DNA of 64,000 nucleotides from Chloranthus sessilifolius (Eukaryota; Streptophyta; Magnoliopsida; Chloranthales; Chloranthaceae), in the NCBI GenBank assembly GCA_021018995.1, contig CM037589.1:8943001-9007000 (forward strand), written 5' to 3'. Positions 22,129-33,099 of the stretch are shown here, piece by piece. Position numbers and translations under genes: made by a program. The notes under the pieces were generated by a model that saw nothing but the letters and a program-made list of their open reading frames with translations, made no database searches and was not told where the DNA came from. The first letter of the stretch is position 1. Each line of letters opens with the position of its first letter.

Positions 22129-23024
22129 GCAAATGACGCACAGAGCGGAGGTTTCGGGCAGGAAAACCTCAAGAAAATTAAAAAAAAAAAATTTATTTAT
22201 TTATTTATTTATTTTTTTTCAAATTCCTATCTCTAATTTTTCTCTCTAATTCTTATCTCTAATTTTTTTTTTTTTTTATAAATTAAAATTCGAATTTAAA
22301 TTAAATTAAAATTTTTTTTTAAAATTCAAATTTAAAAAATTAAAATTAAAAATTAAAATTTTAAACCTAATGGAAATCCTACAAAATCTTATCTAAAAGA
22401 GAAAAATAAGGGAAAGAATAAAAGATTCCTAAATTTCCTAAGGAAAGTATCCTAAAAATCTATACTTCCTAAAAAGACTCCTATAAAATCTAAACTTAGA
22501 AGCCTAAAAATTTCAACTTCCTAAAAGACTCCTACAAAATCTAAAATAAAAAGCCTAAAAATCTCAACTTCCTAAAAGACTCCTAAAAAACAAATACTTA
22601 CCTAAGAGAGAAAAATAAGGGAAAGAAGATTTTGCAAAACAAAAATCCAAAAATTGATTTTTTTTTTTTTTTAATTCGAATTTCAAAAATAAAAATTAAA
22701 TTCAAAAATTAAAAAATAAAATTTAAATTTTAAAACCTAAAGACAATCCTACAAAATCCTATAAAATCTTACCTAAAAGAGAAAAAAAAGGGAGAGAATA
22801 GAAAGATTCCTACAAAGCCTAAAGCAAGTAGTCCCACAAAAATTAATAACTAGATTTTAGAAAATCCTACAAAATATCTAAAAGAGGAAAATAAGGAAAA
22901 TAAACTCCTAAATTTTTTTTTTTATTATTTTATTATTATTATTTTTTTAAAGCAGAAATACTATTTTAATCTCCAAAAATTTCTAAAATTTACTGTCTAC
23001 CAAAAATTCAGATTTTCTTAATTT
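22129..23024. other. AT-rich leader of the Athila-like element
   Basis: On the minus strand this is the untranslated leader between primer site and gag. It is made of poly-A/T tracts and irregularly repeated phrases such as CCTAAAAATCTCAACTTCC and AGACTCCTACAAAATC. No coding potential is seen. Confidence 0.6.
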
Positions 23025-23044
23025 AATCCTCGGCAACGGCGCCA
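23025..23044 (-). promoter_or_regulatory. Primer binding site (tRNA-Asp type)
   Basis: The minus strand reads TGGCGCCGTTGCCGAGGATT, 6 bases from the right-hand LTR. It matches the tRNA-Asp primer site TGGCGCCGTTGCCGGGGA with one change. This makes 23051-24817 the 5' LTR of a minus-strand element. Confidence 0.9.
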
Positions 23045-23050
23045 AAAACT

Positions 23051-24817
23051 TGATGTGAATTTTAATTGTAATGTTTTACTCGCAAGTGCACGAATCGGAT
23101 TGTATATAGTGGGTGCGGAGTACGAGATCGTTCCCACGAGGACTAATTTTGAAAGATCTAAAAAGACAAGCAATTCCAGAAATCTACTAAGATCTAACAG
23201 TATTATACCCGTCTTATGATTTAGGTGGTTTGATGAGATGATAATTACTGACTACAAACTAAAACTTAATTGATAATTCAAAAATAAAGATAAAGATGAA
23301 GATACTAAATCCTCCCATCTTTGGTCCGTTCTTCCCATAATACAAATCTACGGATTAAACTATGAGATATACCATTGAGAACAAATATCTTTTATGGAAG
23401 ATAAATGATCAAACCCCTATAGGTTCCACGTTGCATCCCTGCAGTCAGGACTTAGATGATTTTTATATATAGATCTGAGATCAAGGGCATGGCTCGGCAC
23501 ACTTGATCTTAGGTTCAAATAAAAATTATCCCCAAAGTGGATAAAAATTTTAACAATAATACCACCATAGATCTAAAATCAAGGGCATGGCTCGGCACAC
23601 TCGATTTCAGATTAGGGAGTAATTAAGATAAAATTACCATTACAGATCCAAGATCCAGGGCATGGCTCGGCACACTCGATCCCAGATCATAATCTTAATT
23701 AGATCCACACAATGAAAGCAAAAAGACCATATAACAATGATTGGATAAAATTACCGTCACAGATCTGAGATCTCGGGCATGGCTTGGCATATGCGATCCC
23801 GGTTAGTGGCGGGGATTTCATCCGTTCTTGATAGCACAACAATCATAAAATAAGATTTCATATTTTAATCCTAAATTTATATTATTAAAAGTACATCCTT
23901 CGGATGGGAATCATTAGATCCCCATCCTTATGAATTTAGCCACACATATTGCAATTAAATGACATAAATAAATAAAGAATGGAAAATAATATTAATTTAA
24001 TGAAATAAAAATACCTCAACTTTAAAAGAAATTACTTTGATCCAAAAGTACGATGGTCTTCAAAAACGAGAATAATGCAAGAATAAACTTGAGCAAAAAT
24101 ATAATAAACTGGAGGAATGAGTACTGGAAATTAAGGGAACAAAGCTCTCAAAAAGGAATAAATAAAAACTCCATATTTCTATGTCTAACTATGAAAAAGA
24201 AAAGCAAAAAACTAAAACTCTAATCTCCTATCTCCCTAATTTCTAATTCTCCCTCGAAGTGTTTGAATCGCTTTAAATAGATTCCCCGTCGCAGAAGTCT
24301 CCCCAGTCGCCAATTTAGGGTAGATTAATCGACCCAATAGGGTCGATGCATTGACCCTATAAAAGAGGCTCAAAATCAGCTTTAAAGTAGTCAATTCTGT
24401 GTCAGGCTCTCCTTCTCCTCGATTAATCGACCCCCAGAAATCCGTGAATTTTAGCACACTTTTTGTATCAGACACTACTTCGATATTGCAGCTATAATTT
24501 TCTGTCTCGAACTCGGATTGAGGTGATTCTTACGCTGTTGGAAAGCTGACGAAAAGATCTATAACTTTTGTGTTTTGAAAATTTCATAATTCGGCCGTCT
24601 TAAAGGTACAAATTTAGCCGCAAGTCGCACAAAGTTCTCGATGACCCAAAGTTACAGTGTTTTGACATTATTTTCAGAATTCTTGGGCTGTTTTCCACAC
24701 TTGGCTTGTATTTACCTGAAACACTTCAGATTTAATAATTCTCATCAGATAGCCTTTATCGGACAGCTAAATATAGGTATTTAGGGGTGAAATATCATCA
24801 TATTTCAGTACTCATCA
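23051..24817 (-). repeat. Athila-like 5' LTR
   Basis: A 1767-bp LTR whose plus-strand ends are TGATGTG and CTCATCA. It aligns over nearly its full length with 14265-16121 plus 12515-12555. It contains the palindrome pair near 24325-24352, partly decayed (GATTAATC and TCGATGCATTGA), and several repeats of the GGGCATGGCTCGGCACAC phrase spaced about 100 bases apart. Confidence 0.9.
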
Positions 24818-25493
24818 ACGAGGAAGGCGAAGCCTAAGGGGGAGATGCCTTACGCCCGCCTAATGACGCGCATGATAGAGCAATATAATTCCGTGCATGA
24901 GGCTTATACAATGGCTCCTGGCGAGCCGAGGCGGAACGACAACGTTAAGGTCTTTTTGCTAAAAGACTAGTCCAAAAGATACAATCTTTTGGTCAAGAGA
25001 TTGCTTGATGAGGAGGAGGCTCCTCTAGTGGAGGCGGGAGTAGAGGCTACTGAGAGAGCTCCGAATGCGGGAGAGGCACAGCCTGACCGTCCACCTCATC
25101 CCGAGGCATCTGCTAGACCGGCCCTCACTCCTTCACACCGATTTGCCCATGCAGCTACTTCACGTAGACCCGAGCCTTCCACACCCTTACTCTCAAAACC
25201 CTACTCGCTGTCATGAACGAGAATAACAAGACGGTGCACGAGAGACTAGACAAGGTGTAGGAGTTCCATCGTCAGGTGTATCGACGATTGGATTATCATA
25301 AGGGGATGCTGGAGCTACTGATGCAGCACTCGTATGCTACCACTTCTACCCTGATGCTAGCTCATACCCGCTAGCAAGTTGTGGACCCGCGTGACTATCG
25401 CATCGAGCCACCCAGACCGAGCCGACTAGATGTACCTACGGAGCCAGGTACATCATCCGCTCCACTGGCAGGTGATTACTATGCCATTATGTG
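24818..25493 (+). pseudogene. Unassigned ORF remnant before the 3' LTR of the Tekay-like element
   Basis: The frame starts KGEMPYARLMTRMIEQYN and is interrupted by a TAG at about 24968. It then reads KRLLDEEEAPLVEAG and a Pro/Ala-rich tail to 25216. After a frame change, TLLAVMNENNKTVHERLDKV and VYRRLDYHKGMLELLMQ follow with further stops. It resembles the C-terminal, partly coiled-coil tail of 'putative plant transposon protein' ORFs (GEMPYG-type motif), not gag, reverse transcriptase or integrase. Its position suggests either a non-autonomous Tekay derivative carrying a foreign ORF or a chimera made when the nested element was rearranged. The assignment is tentative. Confidence 0.5.
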
Positions 25494-25714
25494 TTATTTT
25501 TAATAATTATATTTTTATATCTATAATTTTGTTTTCCTTATTCATTTTTTGCTCTGCATGAACGCTTGTTCCTGCATGATTTACTATTTGTATTCGTATT
25601 TTAGTCTTTTTAGTATCGCATTTGTTTTGTTTCTGCTTCATTCTGCACCTTAGGATTAGGATATTCCGTAGACCTACCTGAGACTCCTTGACATTTTTTA
25701 GGATGAAAATTTCT

Positions 25715-25727
25715 AAGGGGGGGAGAA
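25715..25727 (+). promoter_or_regulatory. Polypurine tract of the Tekay-like element
   Basis: AAGGGGGGGAGAA lies directly against the 3' LTR start TGCAACGACC, where plus-strand priming is expected. It confirms the LTR boundary and the orientation. Confidence 0.9.
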
Positions 25728-28632
25728 TGCAACGACCCTAAAATTTTTGAAACATTCTAACTGCTTTGGTATTCGTGCCTGGCATGAAAATCGAGACTAA
25801 TTAAAAATTTTCATATTAATAATATTAATAGTTGGGTTATTAATCTGTGTATGTGCGAAGTGATGCATCACTTATGACACAAGTCTAGGATGCGATGGGT
25901 TTCATCGTAGAGTGTTATATACATGTGTTGTGTGTGTGCTCAACACCGGATAAATTTTTAGAAATTGAAATATCTAGGATATTTCCATTAGTAGCTTATA
26001 AGAGAATGAACGTTAGGAATACCCAATCCCTCTTCTCTTTGCTCTTGTTCTGAATCATTGCCTACCAGCTATTACTAGAAAACTCCCTCTGTCAAACCAA
26101 GCTCGAGAAGCCCTAGATTTCTAATCCTCTGATTAAGAACGTAAGTGAATGGACATGAGTACGTCAATCTGTTTAAGAGAGTAAAACACACCCGTGTGTT
26201 AGCTCGGAGTTGTACCTTGGTTCGCCGGAGAGCTTAAGGGGTAAACTTTTCGATCCGGATTCGAAACCCTTGTGAACCTAGGACGCCGTGAAACAAGAAA
26301 CAATCTTCAAAGAGGTGAGTTCATTTGGGTTTTAATATGAATGTGATGTCTTAATTGTGTGTGTATGGGAGGCATAAATGATTCATGATGGATCATAAAA
26401 GCTAGGGATTGATTTGGGTTTGAATTCAACAAATCCCATTAATGACAACTTAACTGTCATACCCGATTGATCAATTGAGAATTGATCGATCAATCTGTAA
26501 TCCGATCGATCAAACTTGGGAGTTGATCGATCGAATTTTGTAAAGACCCATTTGAAATAGAAGGGTGATTTTCTTGAGAAGTTAGAGCCCGATGTGCTCG
26601 ATCGATCAAACTTGTGGTTTGATCGATCGAATTTAGAACTGATCGATCAACTTTAGAAATGACCGATCAAGTGTGAACTGATCTATCAATTGAGAATTGA
26701 TCAATCGAATAGTAAGATTGATCGATCAAATAAGGGATTTGATCAATCAAATTTTATGAGGAGACGATAGAACAAGAGGCCTATTTTTCTGAAATTTTTG
26801 ACTTTGAAAATTCAATCGATCAATTATGGGGATTGATCGATCAAATTAAGGAATTGATCAATCAATTAAAGGATTGATTGATCAAATTTGCCTCTGTTCT
26901 GTAATGAAGGACTGATCTATCAGTTGAAAATTGATCAATCAAACTGTAAAATTGATCGATCAAATCAGGGATTTGATCGATCAAATTTTATAAACACACT
27001 TTGAAACAGGAGGTGTGTTTTTATGAATTTTTGACCCGATCCATCAAACATGGGGATTGATCGATCGAATTAAAGATCCAATCGATTAATGAAGAGATTG
27101 ATCGATCAAGGTTCCTCTATTCTGAAGGTGTGGAAATGCTAGTTTTGATCGATCAATTATAGGAATTGATCGATCAACTTGAGAATCTGATCGATCAACC
27201 ATGGAGTTGATCGATCAAATGTCTTTTGTTCAGGCTGTGTAGGTTTGAGGCATCCGATCGATCAATGAAGAGATTGATCGATCAGATGTGAACTCGATTG
27301 ATCGATCGAGTTTTCCCTGTTTCTGCTGTTTTTGTTTATGAGAAATTTAAGGCTAGACTTTGTACCAGTTACTATTCTGACACTTAGTGTATTATATGTA
27401 TGGTCTAGGTCAAGATCAGGACATCTTAGAAAGCTTTGAATTTGCTTAGAAAGATCTGTTCTGAGGTAGGGGAAATTTAACTTAACTTGTATCTAATTTT
27501 GACTGCATGAATGTTTTGAGCATCTATATCTATTTTCTTTAGTTTTAAAAGCATTGTTATTTGTCTCTGTCATCTGTATCCATCATCTGTTTCTGCTATC
27601 TGATTCTAAGGTCTTATGTGTATTGATTTTAAGTTTCATTTGACGAAACCCCTGGACATGGTAGGATACTCACGATCGACACGACGGGATATCCGTGTAT
27701 CTGATTTGTAAACCCTTAGCACAAGTTGCTCTCCTTTATAGAGACTTGATGCAATCATCTGAAATTGTTCATTGAACGATGATGGTCGAGGTTACCCATC
27801 GGCACACATTTGGCTACCACGTGCTATATTCACGGGAATTATTTAAGTATATAAATTTTAAGTTAATAACTACTGTATGCATGCATCTAATCACTCTAAA
27901 ATTAAAGTCCGTTCTTACACTGGTGTATCTGCTCTATTCATTAAAAGTTTTGCATTCTGATTATCTATCTGCATCTGTTAATTTTTGTCTACACTCTCTG
28001 ACTTATTTATTTGCTCTGAGTTATATTCTGCAAGCCATGCTTTGCGTTTTAGATGCAAATTATTTGATTTTCTTCTATTGAGCTTAGATGGTAGTTCACC
28101 CTGTTTATATATAATAGGTTCTGAGACTAGAGTTCTCAGCACAGAGAGTGATCCCAAGTATCAGCCAGAGCCGGAGGCTGAGGCAGAGGAGGATGACACT
28201 GACACCCCTGTTGACGAGTTCTACTCGTAGCTTGGGTATTAGTTTTGTATTTGGGTCCTGTATATGTATTTTAGATTATCCGTGTGCCTGGTGGCCACTT
28301 TTCTGTATTTATTTATTGTAGTTGTTTATTTATAGTTGTATACATTCTATAGGAATCACTATTGGGAACCATTATTTTGGCTGATGGAATTCCATCACCA
28401 GTGGTTTTTCTTGGTTCTTTTAAATGTATATTCTTTTGGTTTACTTATATACATTGTTTATTCTCTTTCCTTTCTTTTTAAGCCTGATATGATGACTCGA
28501 TCTACTACTACTGGATAGTGTCTGCTCTGATTTTCGCTAGACGAGCAGACACTCTTTGATATGTTCTGGGAATCGTCCAGAGTATGCTCTTGATGACACG
28601 GGTTTCCGAATGCAAAAATTCGGGCTGCCACA
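25728..28632 (+). repeat. 3' LTR of the Tekay-like element
   Basis: It begins TGCAACGACC and ends GGGCTGCCACA, 2905 bp, and matches 7628-10520 throughout with scattered substitutions and small indels. The number of differences implies an insertion old enough to have diverged by several percent, but I did not compute a value. It carries the second copy of the GATCGATC array. Confidence 0.9.
26460..27310. repeat. GATCGATC palindrome array in the 3' LTR
   Basis: Counterpart of 8384-9215. Palindromes and spacers align one to one with the 5' LTR. Some cores exact there are mutated here and the reverse (for example GATTGATC at 26466 against GATCGATC at 8385), mostly by C-to-T or G-to-A change. Confidence 0.85.
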
Positions 28633-28688
28633 CTTTCGTAATTTAAAAGAGCTAGAGGTGTCATATTGCTTATATAAGGGTTTTTTTC

Positions 28689-28835
28689 GGGTTACATCTC
28701 ATATTCCTCATGTCCTCGTCCTATCTTCAAGTCATTCTCTTTATGCAAACATTTTAGGCTATATCAAATACCAGGGGATAAGCTAACTGCAACAGTGTCA
28801 TGCATAACATGTTACTTCAATATAGCAAAGCTGCC
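28689..28835 (+). repeat. 148-bp duplicated flank, copy 2
   Basis: Same block as 7476-7623, on the far side of the Tekay composite. It continues CCAAAGCTTAATTG, which differs from the sequence following copy 1, so the duplication ends at GCTGCC. Confidence 0.8.
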
Positions 28836-30295
28836 AAAGCTTAATTGACATCATCTTATATATACTGCTGATTCCTCACAAGTTTTTGGTTCAAACCCAT
28901 ATACTTATTGGGACTTATGCAATATATACATAATTTAGTTGAGGACAAACGAATGATTATAGGCTATGTCTCTCAAGTTCACATGTTTGAGCCCAACTTA
29001 CCTATCAAGCGATGATAAGCTATGGCTGTTATGGTGTCGTACTCTGCTCATTAAGTATTGGTATTAAATTGAGAGTGGTGTGGTCAAGGATGTTCATTTC
29101 CTTGGGAGATTTTTGGATTCAAAGTGTCCTACTTTTTAAGCAACTAGATTGAAATGAAAGGACGGAGTGTTGACGAGATTCTTGGAAATCATAATATGCT
29201 ACAACATATAGAAGTTGAATTTTATCAGGACCAGGAATCATAATTATTTCAATTGTAGAAACTATAATAGTTATAGAAAAATTATGACATTGGAAATAGA
29301 AATTAAGTTTTTATCTATGCTACAACTAATCTCATTGTCATTTTAATGTAATAATATGAAACTCGGTGAGTTGGTGTCCAACAATCATGTCTATGAGCAA
29401 AGAGTGCCGCATAAGGTTTAACGCTTGTTTGTCAACTTAGAGGATAACAAATCATTTCTATATGCATGGAGAGGTGCACGTTTCTTTCTCTATGCAAGTA
29501 GACAATTTATATAATTTCTATGAATTATTTATTAATTAGAGTGCATAACTTTTGTAATTAATTTAGAGCTCCAAATTTGCAGTGCATAACCTTTGTAATT
29601 AATTTAGAGCTTCCTTTCTTTGTTTCTTGCTTATGGCATGAAAGAAAGTTTAACTACAACTAATCTTAATAAAAGCCTTATATATTACTTAGTATTGGTG
29701 TTAGCAGAGTATTGCAGTGTGAACTTTATTAATAGTAATTTCAACACAAATAAAAGAAAGAGCAGGTTTGAAGTTATCAAGACCCGAGCAAGACATTGCA
29801 GGTTGTTATAACTATTGCGTTTTTGAAGTTGCTGCTAACACTATACTAATGGAGTCTATCTCTCACTTTTTACTTTCCTTCTAATTCCTTTATATTTATA
29901 TGCAACTTAGAATTCAATGCACATTCAAAGAATGATGGAAATTCAGTGAATTTTTACTTATATAATTTTATATTCATATACTGTATTTTTCAAAATGCCC
30001 ATATTACTCAGGTGAACTTTGATTCTATGTAGCGTCATTAATTCTTATTGCACCGAGTCAAGATATCTTTTTTTCCTTTTTTCTAACATCTGGGTTGGTT
30101 TCAAATACCCGTATTGAATCTAAGGCATGGGTGTTTTTTGGGTTCTTAGTTTAAATAATCAATGGGTTATATAGTTGAAGCTTGTTCGAACTTTTCCTCA
30201 TATGAATCTTTCTAGATTCTATTAGTTTCTGCCAATTTCTTGTGAATTGTTGAAATAAATGGCCCTCACATGCATCAGACGTGCAGAGACCACTA

Positions 30296-30298
<3 letters not shown>
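28836..30298. other. Intergenic stretch with a 41-bp tandem duplication
   Basis: No gene is recognised. The phrase GTGCATAACYTTTGTAATTA is repeated at 29541 and 29582 (41-bp period). The rest is AT-rich and looks single copy. Confidence 0.5.

Positions 30299-30382
<84 letters not shown>
30299..30382. repeat. (TA)n microsatellite
   Basis: 84 bases of uninterrupted TA, the longest in the window. It generates a false minus-strand frame rich in Ile-Tyr. Confidence 0.95.
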
Positions 30383-30384
<2 letters not shown>

Positions 30385-30606
30385 TAATTTTAGCCTTTTA
30401 AGGTCTGAACCTTGCCGGGTCATTAGCAATAGTAAGGACCCTGTCAGGTAAAAAGCGAAAGTTATGAAACCTCCGGGGTAATTCGCCCAAAAAATATACT
30501 TACTTGTGGTACACTTGGGCAACATTTACTGATTCAGCTTAGTATGACCATCATATGATTAAATATAGCTTAGCAGCTGACGTTTCAAATAAATAGATGA
30601 ACAACA

Positions 30607-30665
30607 GGCGCACCAATAGAGCGAAATGCAGCAGCAGCAGCAGGCGCACCAATAGAGCGAAATGC
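30607..30665. repeat. Short tandem repeat of AGGCGCACCAATAGAGCGAA
   Basis: The phrase occurs twice, at 30607 and 30643, separated by a (CAG)n-like run. No coding assignment is made for the surrounding sequence. Confidence 0.7.
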
Positions 30666-30942
30666 ACCGGCCCGGTTATATAGAACCAGTGCCTCAAGGT
30701 TGACCCAAGATCCCAGTCTCTATCCAAGCGGGGGATTGGGGGAACTAGAGCATAGGCAATTGATCTTGATTTAATTTTGGTACAAGGAAAACTGAAAATC
30801 AAGTTCAATTGCCGCATGGTCTTGATTTAATTGATCTTGTTCGAGCACTAAAAAAATATTCAGAATTTGTTAATCAAGTGAAAGCACAAGCACTTTGTTC
30901 CAAACGCTTCTCCCATTTCATATATATATATATATATATAAA

Positions 30943-31095
30943 ACTTGGGTGTTTGAGCCTCTTAGAGCACCTGACTCATTTCTAAGAGACGTGCATGTCT
31001 CGAGTTAGCACGTGCCGATTCAGCTCACGATAAAATCTCAAGGGTGACCTCAAGGGAAAAATATAAACTCAGGTCTCCCGCTTCCTAAGACAGTT
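30943..31095 (-). mobile_element. Diverged SINE, copy 3
   Basis: The reverse complement follows the order of the SINEs at 4093 and 32875. The shared blocks are the CCTCAAGGG...GACCTC block, the AAACTCAGGTCTCC block (B-box region, decayed), GTGACCTCAAGG and the terminal GAGCCTCTTAGAG / CTTGGGTGTTTGAG block (CCTGGGTATTCGGGCC in the others). It has no obvious poly(A) or target duplication, so it is an older copy. It abuts a (TA)n run on its left. Confidence 0.65.
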
Positions 31096-31121
31096 ATATG
31101 GCTATCAAGCTCTCCCTCTCC

Positions 31122-31256
31122 TATTGCAGGAAACTAAACAATATTTCCATGACTTTGTGGCACAGATGGGCTTGGGCTTGGGCTTCCACCTATTGCAGGA
31201 AACTAAACAATTTTTCCACGACTTTGTGGCACCAGATGGGCTTGGGCTTCCACGCA
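31122..31256. repeat. Two-copy tandem repeat, about 70 bp
   Basis: The phrase CTATTGCAGGAAACTAAACA followed by TTTCCAYGACTTTGTGGCAC and GATGGGCTTGGGCTTCCAC is present twice in a row. The open frame spanning it is a result of the repeat. Confidence 0.8.
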
Positions 31257-31367
31257 TTTCCAAGTCCGTACCATAGTGACCAAGTTAATTAGATACATGA
31301 ATAAAATGGCTCCAAAAATATATGAAAAAATGATAAATTGTTAAAATATTATTACAATATATATATA

Positions 31368-31738
31368 GGGAGCCGGTTAGGTCCTCTAATTGGAGGACAG
31401 TGACTGTCCTCCAAGATCCACGTGGAGCTCCACGTGACACCCAAAATACTTTTTGGGTGTCACATGGAGCACAGGTGGACAGTTTAGATTAATATTAAAA
31501 AGAATAAATTCAAAAAATAAATTTTAAACCCACAAGTCAAAGTTTGATGATTTTCATTTGTCCATATTTTACGATTCAAAATATACAGGTTGGAGATGAG
31601 TTTTTAAATTATTTTTTTTTCAAAGATGATCTAAGCAATGCACCCAAGGCCCACGTGGCACCCAAAAAGTGTTTTAGGTGCCACGTGGAATGTTGGAGGA
31701 CTGTGACCGTCCTCCCATGGAGGACAAAAGCATTTTCC
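31368..31738. mobile_element. Foldback TIR element (MITE), 371 bp
   Basis: The left arm GTCCTCTAATTGGAGGACAG to CCACGTGGAGC is inverted in the right arm, GGTGCCACGTGGAATGTTGG to GGAGGACAAAAGCATTTTCC. Both borders abut TATATATATA, which could include a 9-10-bp target duplication. The interior has no coding sequence. The arms contain CACGTG (G-box-like) cores in both halves. Confidence 0.7.
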
Positions 31739-31758
31739 ATATATATATATATATATAT

Positions 31759-32162
31759 TGTAAACACCAGAATATTGTTTAAATGATCTTATACCTTTAA
31801 AACTACACTTTTAATTTCACACCATTGAAGTGTGATTATCATTTTGCCATATAGTAAATATTTGTGATCAATCTAAATTGTCTAAGTGGCAATCTATGAT
31901 TGGAATATGAATCATCCAAAGAAATATGCCTATAAGTGGAAGTGAATCATCTTATTGATGATCTTTAATATCAACCATTAAAACTAAAAACAATGGTTGA
32001 TACTAAAGTCCACAATTCAGATGGCTTAAATCTCCCTAAAACACTACTTTTGGGTATGTTGCACTTGAATATATGATCTACCACTTTGACAATACACATC
32101 ACCGACATCTTAAACTGTTGATGGTGTATGATCATTTAAACACTACTTTGGTGTTTAAATGA
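31759..32162. mobile_element. TIR element (MITE) of about 400 bp
   Basis: The left end TAAACACCAGAATATTGTTT followed by AAATGATCTTATACC is inverted at the right end (GGTGTATGATCATTTAAACA then ...GGTGTTTAAATGA). The interior is non-coding. An internal phrase (AATCTAAATTGTCYAARTGG) recurs near 63218, indicating another relative there. Exact ends are uncertain because the left flank is (TA)n. Confidence 0.55.
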
Positions 32163-32245
32163 CGGCCAAGACAGTCAGGCCCTATATATATATGCCTAGG
32201 ACTATGGGTCCCCAAGGGGCTGGGTTAGAGTCAGTTGGAGGCCAT

Positions 32246-32410
32246 AACTACAAAAAATAAGACTAATAGCGGCAGTTTTTAGCTGTCAAAAATTGTCGCT
32301 ATTAACAAAAAAACTATGAAAACTATTAGCGGTAAGGGTATTATTAGCAGCAGTTTTTTATTAATAGCGGCAGTTTTTTGCTGCCGCTAATAGTCTTATT
32401 TTTTGTAGTG
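32246..32410. mobile_element. CACTA-type MITE, copy 1 (165 bp)
   Basis: The termini are AACTACAAAAAATAAGACTA (first base changed from C) and its inverse ending TTATTTTTTGTAGTG, so CACTACAAAAAA ends as in the CACTA/En-Spm superfamily. The 3-bp direct repeat CAT flanks it (32243-32245 and 32411-32413), the expected duplication size. The interior repeats TAATAGCGGCAG in both orientations. A 165-bp sibling lies at 48581-48745. Confidence 0.85.
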
Positions 32411-32411
32411 C

Positions 32412-32872
32412 ATGTGGCATCCACTCGAAGGTTACGGAAACTTACCTAAGGACGATCCAAGGCTACCCAAAAAATTCGGGCATGATCCAATTCATTCCAC
32501 CTTGAACATATCCCCAAAAGTGATCCAAGAACCTTTCTCATGGTTCATGATGATCACGGATGTGTACCATATGGAATCAACATCTAACTGTCTATTAAAG
32601 GTAATTTTGTTTGCAGATTCTTCAACTCTTATGAAAGCAAGGATGTTGAAACGGTTGTTCTTGAAGCGATTGTGCAAGGCATTACTAAAACTTTTGAGGA
32701 TCGTATTCTAAAGCTCCACATTGAAATTAGCTCTCACCAAGTTCCTAAATTCATTATTGGAATTGATTCTACTCCGTGGAGGCATCCGATGGTAGTGAAT
32801 GAAATCAAATCAGGGCTTTATCTCGGAATTTCAAACTATCTCCTTCAATTCGATGATGAAGGTTGCTAATAG
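32412..32872 (+). pseudogene. Unrecognised host gene fragment, two exon-like blocks
   Basis: The first block (32412 to about 32575) reads MWHPLEGYGNLPKDDPRLPK, FGHDPIHSTLNISP and KVIQEPFSWFMMITDVYHME. A TTTTGTTTGCAG acceptor ends at 32624. A second block in another frame then reads FFNSYESKDVETVVLEAIVQ, FEDRILKLHIEISSH, VPKFIIGIDSTPWRHP and EIKSGLYLGISNYLLQFDDE to 32872. Both blocks have the composition of real protein, but I cannot name the family. A CACTA MITE abuts the left side and a SINE has inserted at the right end within its target GGTTGCTAAT. It is probably a captured or duplicated gene piece; the exon boundaries are inferred. Confidence 0.5.
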
Positions 32873-32874
32873 TA

Positions 32875-33085
32875 ACCTCAAGGGGTTAGGCGAGCTGGCC
32901 AAGTACCTGCTTCCAAAAGTAGGAGACCTGAGTTTGAATTTCTTCCCCCTTTGAGACCACCCTAGGAATTTATATCATGGGCTGACCCAACAGCATGTGT
33001 TGAATTTACGCTGTACATGTGCCCCTGAGATTGGGCGAGCATTCTAAGAGGCCCGAATACTCAGGTTGTCAAAAAAAAAAAAAAA
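32875..33085 (+). mobile_element. tRNA-derived SINE, copy 2
   Basis: A 211-bp relative of 4093-4302, with an A-box-like TAGGCGAGCTGG at 32887-32898, a degraded B box (GAGTTTGAATTTC) and a poly(A) end. The target duplication is GGTTGCTAATMGTA, 14 bp with one mismatch (32861-32874 and 33086-33099). It interrupts the gene fragment at 32412-32872. Confidence 0.9.
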
Positions 33086-33099
33086 GGTTGCTAATCGTA

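Larger units (their letters stand above)
12515..24817 (-). mobile_element. Athila-like Ty3/gypsy retrotransposon nested in the Tekay-like element
   Basis: LTRs in the same orientation lie at 12515-16121 (interrupted) and 23051-24817, and coding sequence runs on the minus strand: gag, protease, partial reverse transcriptase, RNase H, integrase. The primer site next to the right-hand LTR matches tRNA-Asp, as in Athila/Calypso-type plant elements. The protease (LLDLGASVNLLPYSVY) and integrase are of the same type. The flanking pentamers (ATCAC at 12510-12514, ACGAG at 24818-24822) do not match, so one flank has been rearranged. The first half of the reverse transcriptase is deleted and several stops are present, so it is not autonomous. 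Confidence 0.85.
7628..28632 (+). mobile_element. Tekay-like Ty3/gypsy retrotransposon, composite with nested Athila-like element
   Basis: Two direct LTRs of 2.9 kb (7628-10520 and 25728-28632) bracket a met-tRNA primer site, gag, protease and a polypurine tract. The flanking pentamers CCTTC (7623-7627) and CTTTC (28633-28637) match except for one C/T change and are the likely target duplication. No reverse transcriptase or integrase of this element is visible. An Athila-like element occupies 12515-24817, and the sequence to its right (24818-25493) is not the expected pol. The long LTRs, the primer site and the gag/protease style (CCHC knuckle, IDPGS protease motif) point to the Tekay/Del chromovirus lineage. 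It is non-autonomous in its present state. Confidence 0.85.

Noticed and set aside
24989-25216. Pro/Ala-rich frame as an independent gene
   Set aside because: It is part of the longer broken frame starting at 24818, so it is reported there as a remnant rather than a separate gene.
30151-30525. 124-residue minus-strand frame
   Set aside because: Its core is an Ile-Tyr run from the (TA)n microsatellite, and the flanking residues match nothing.
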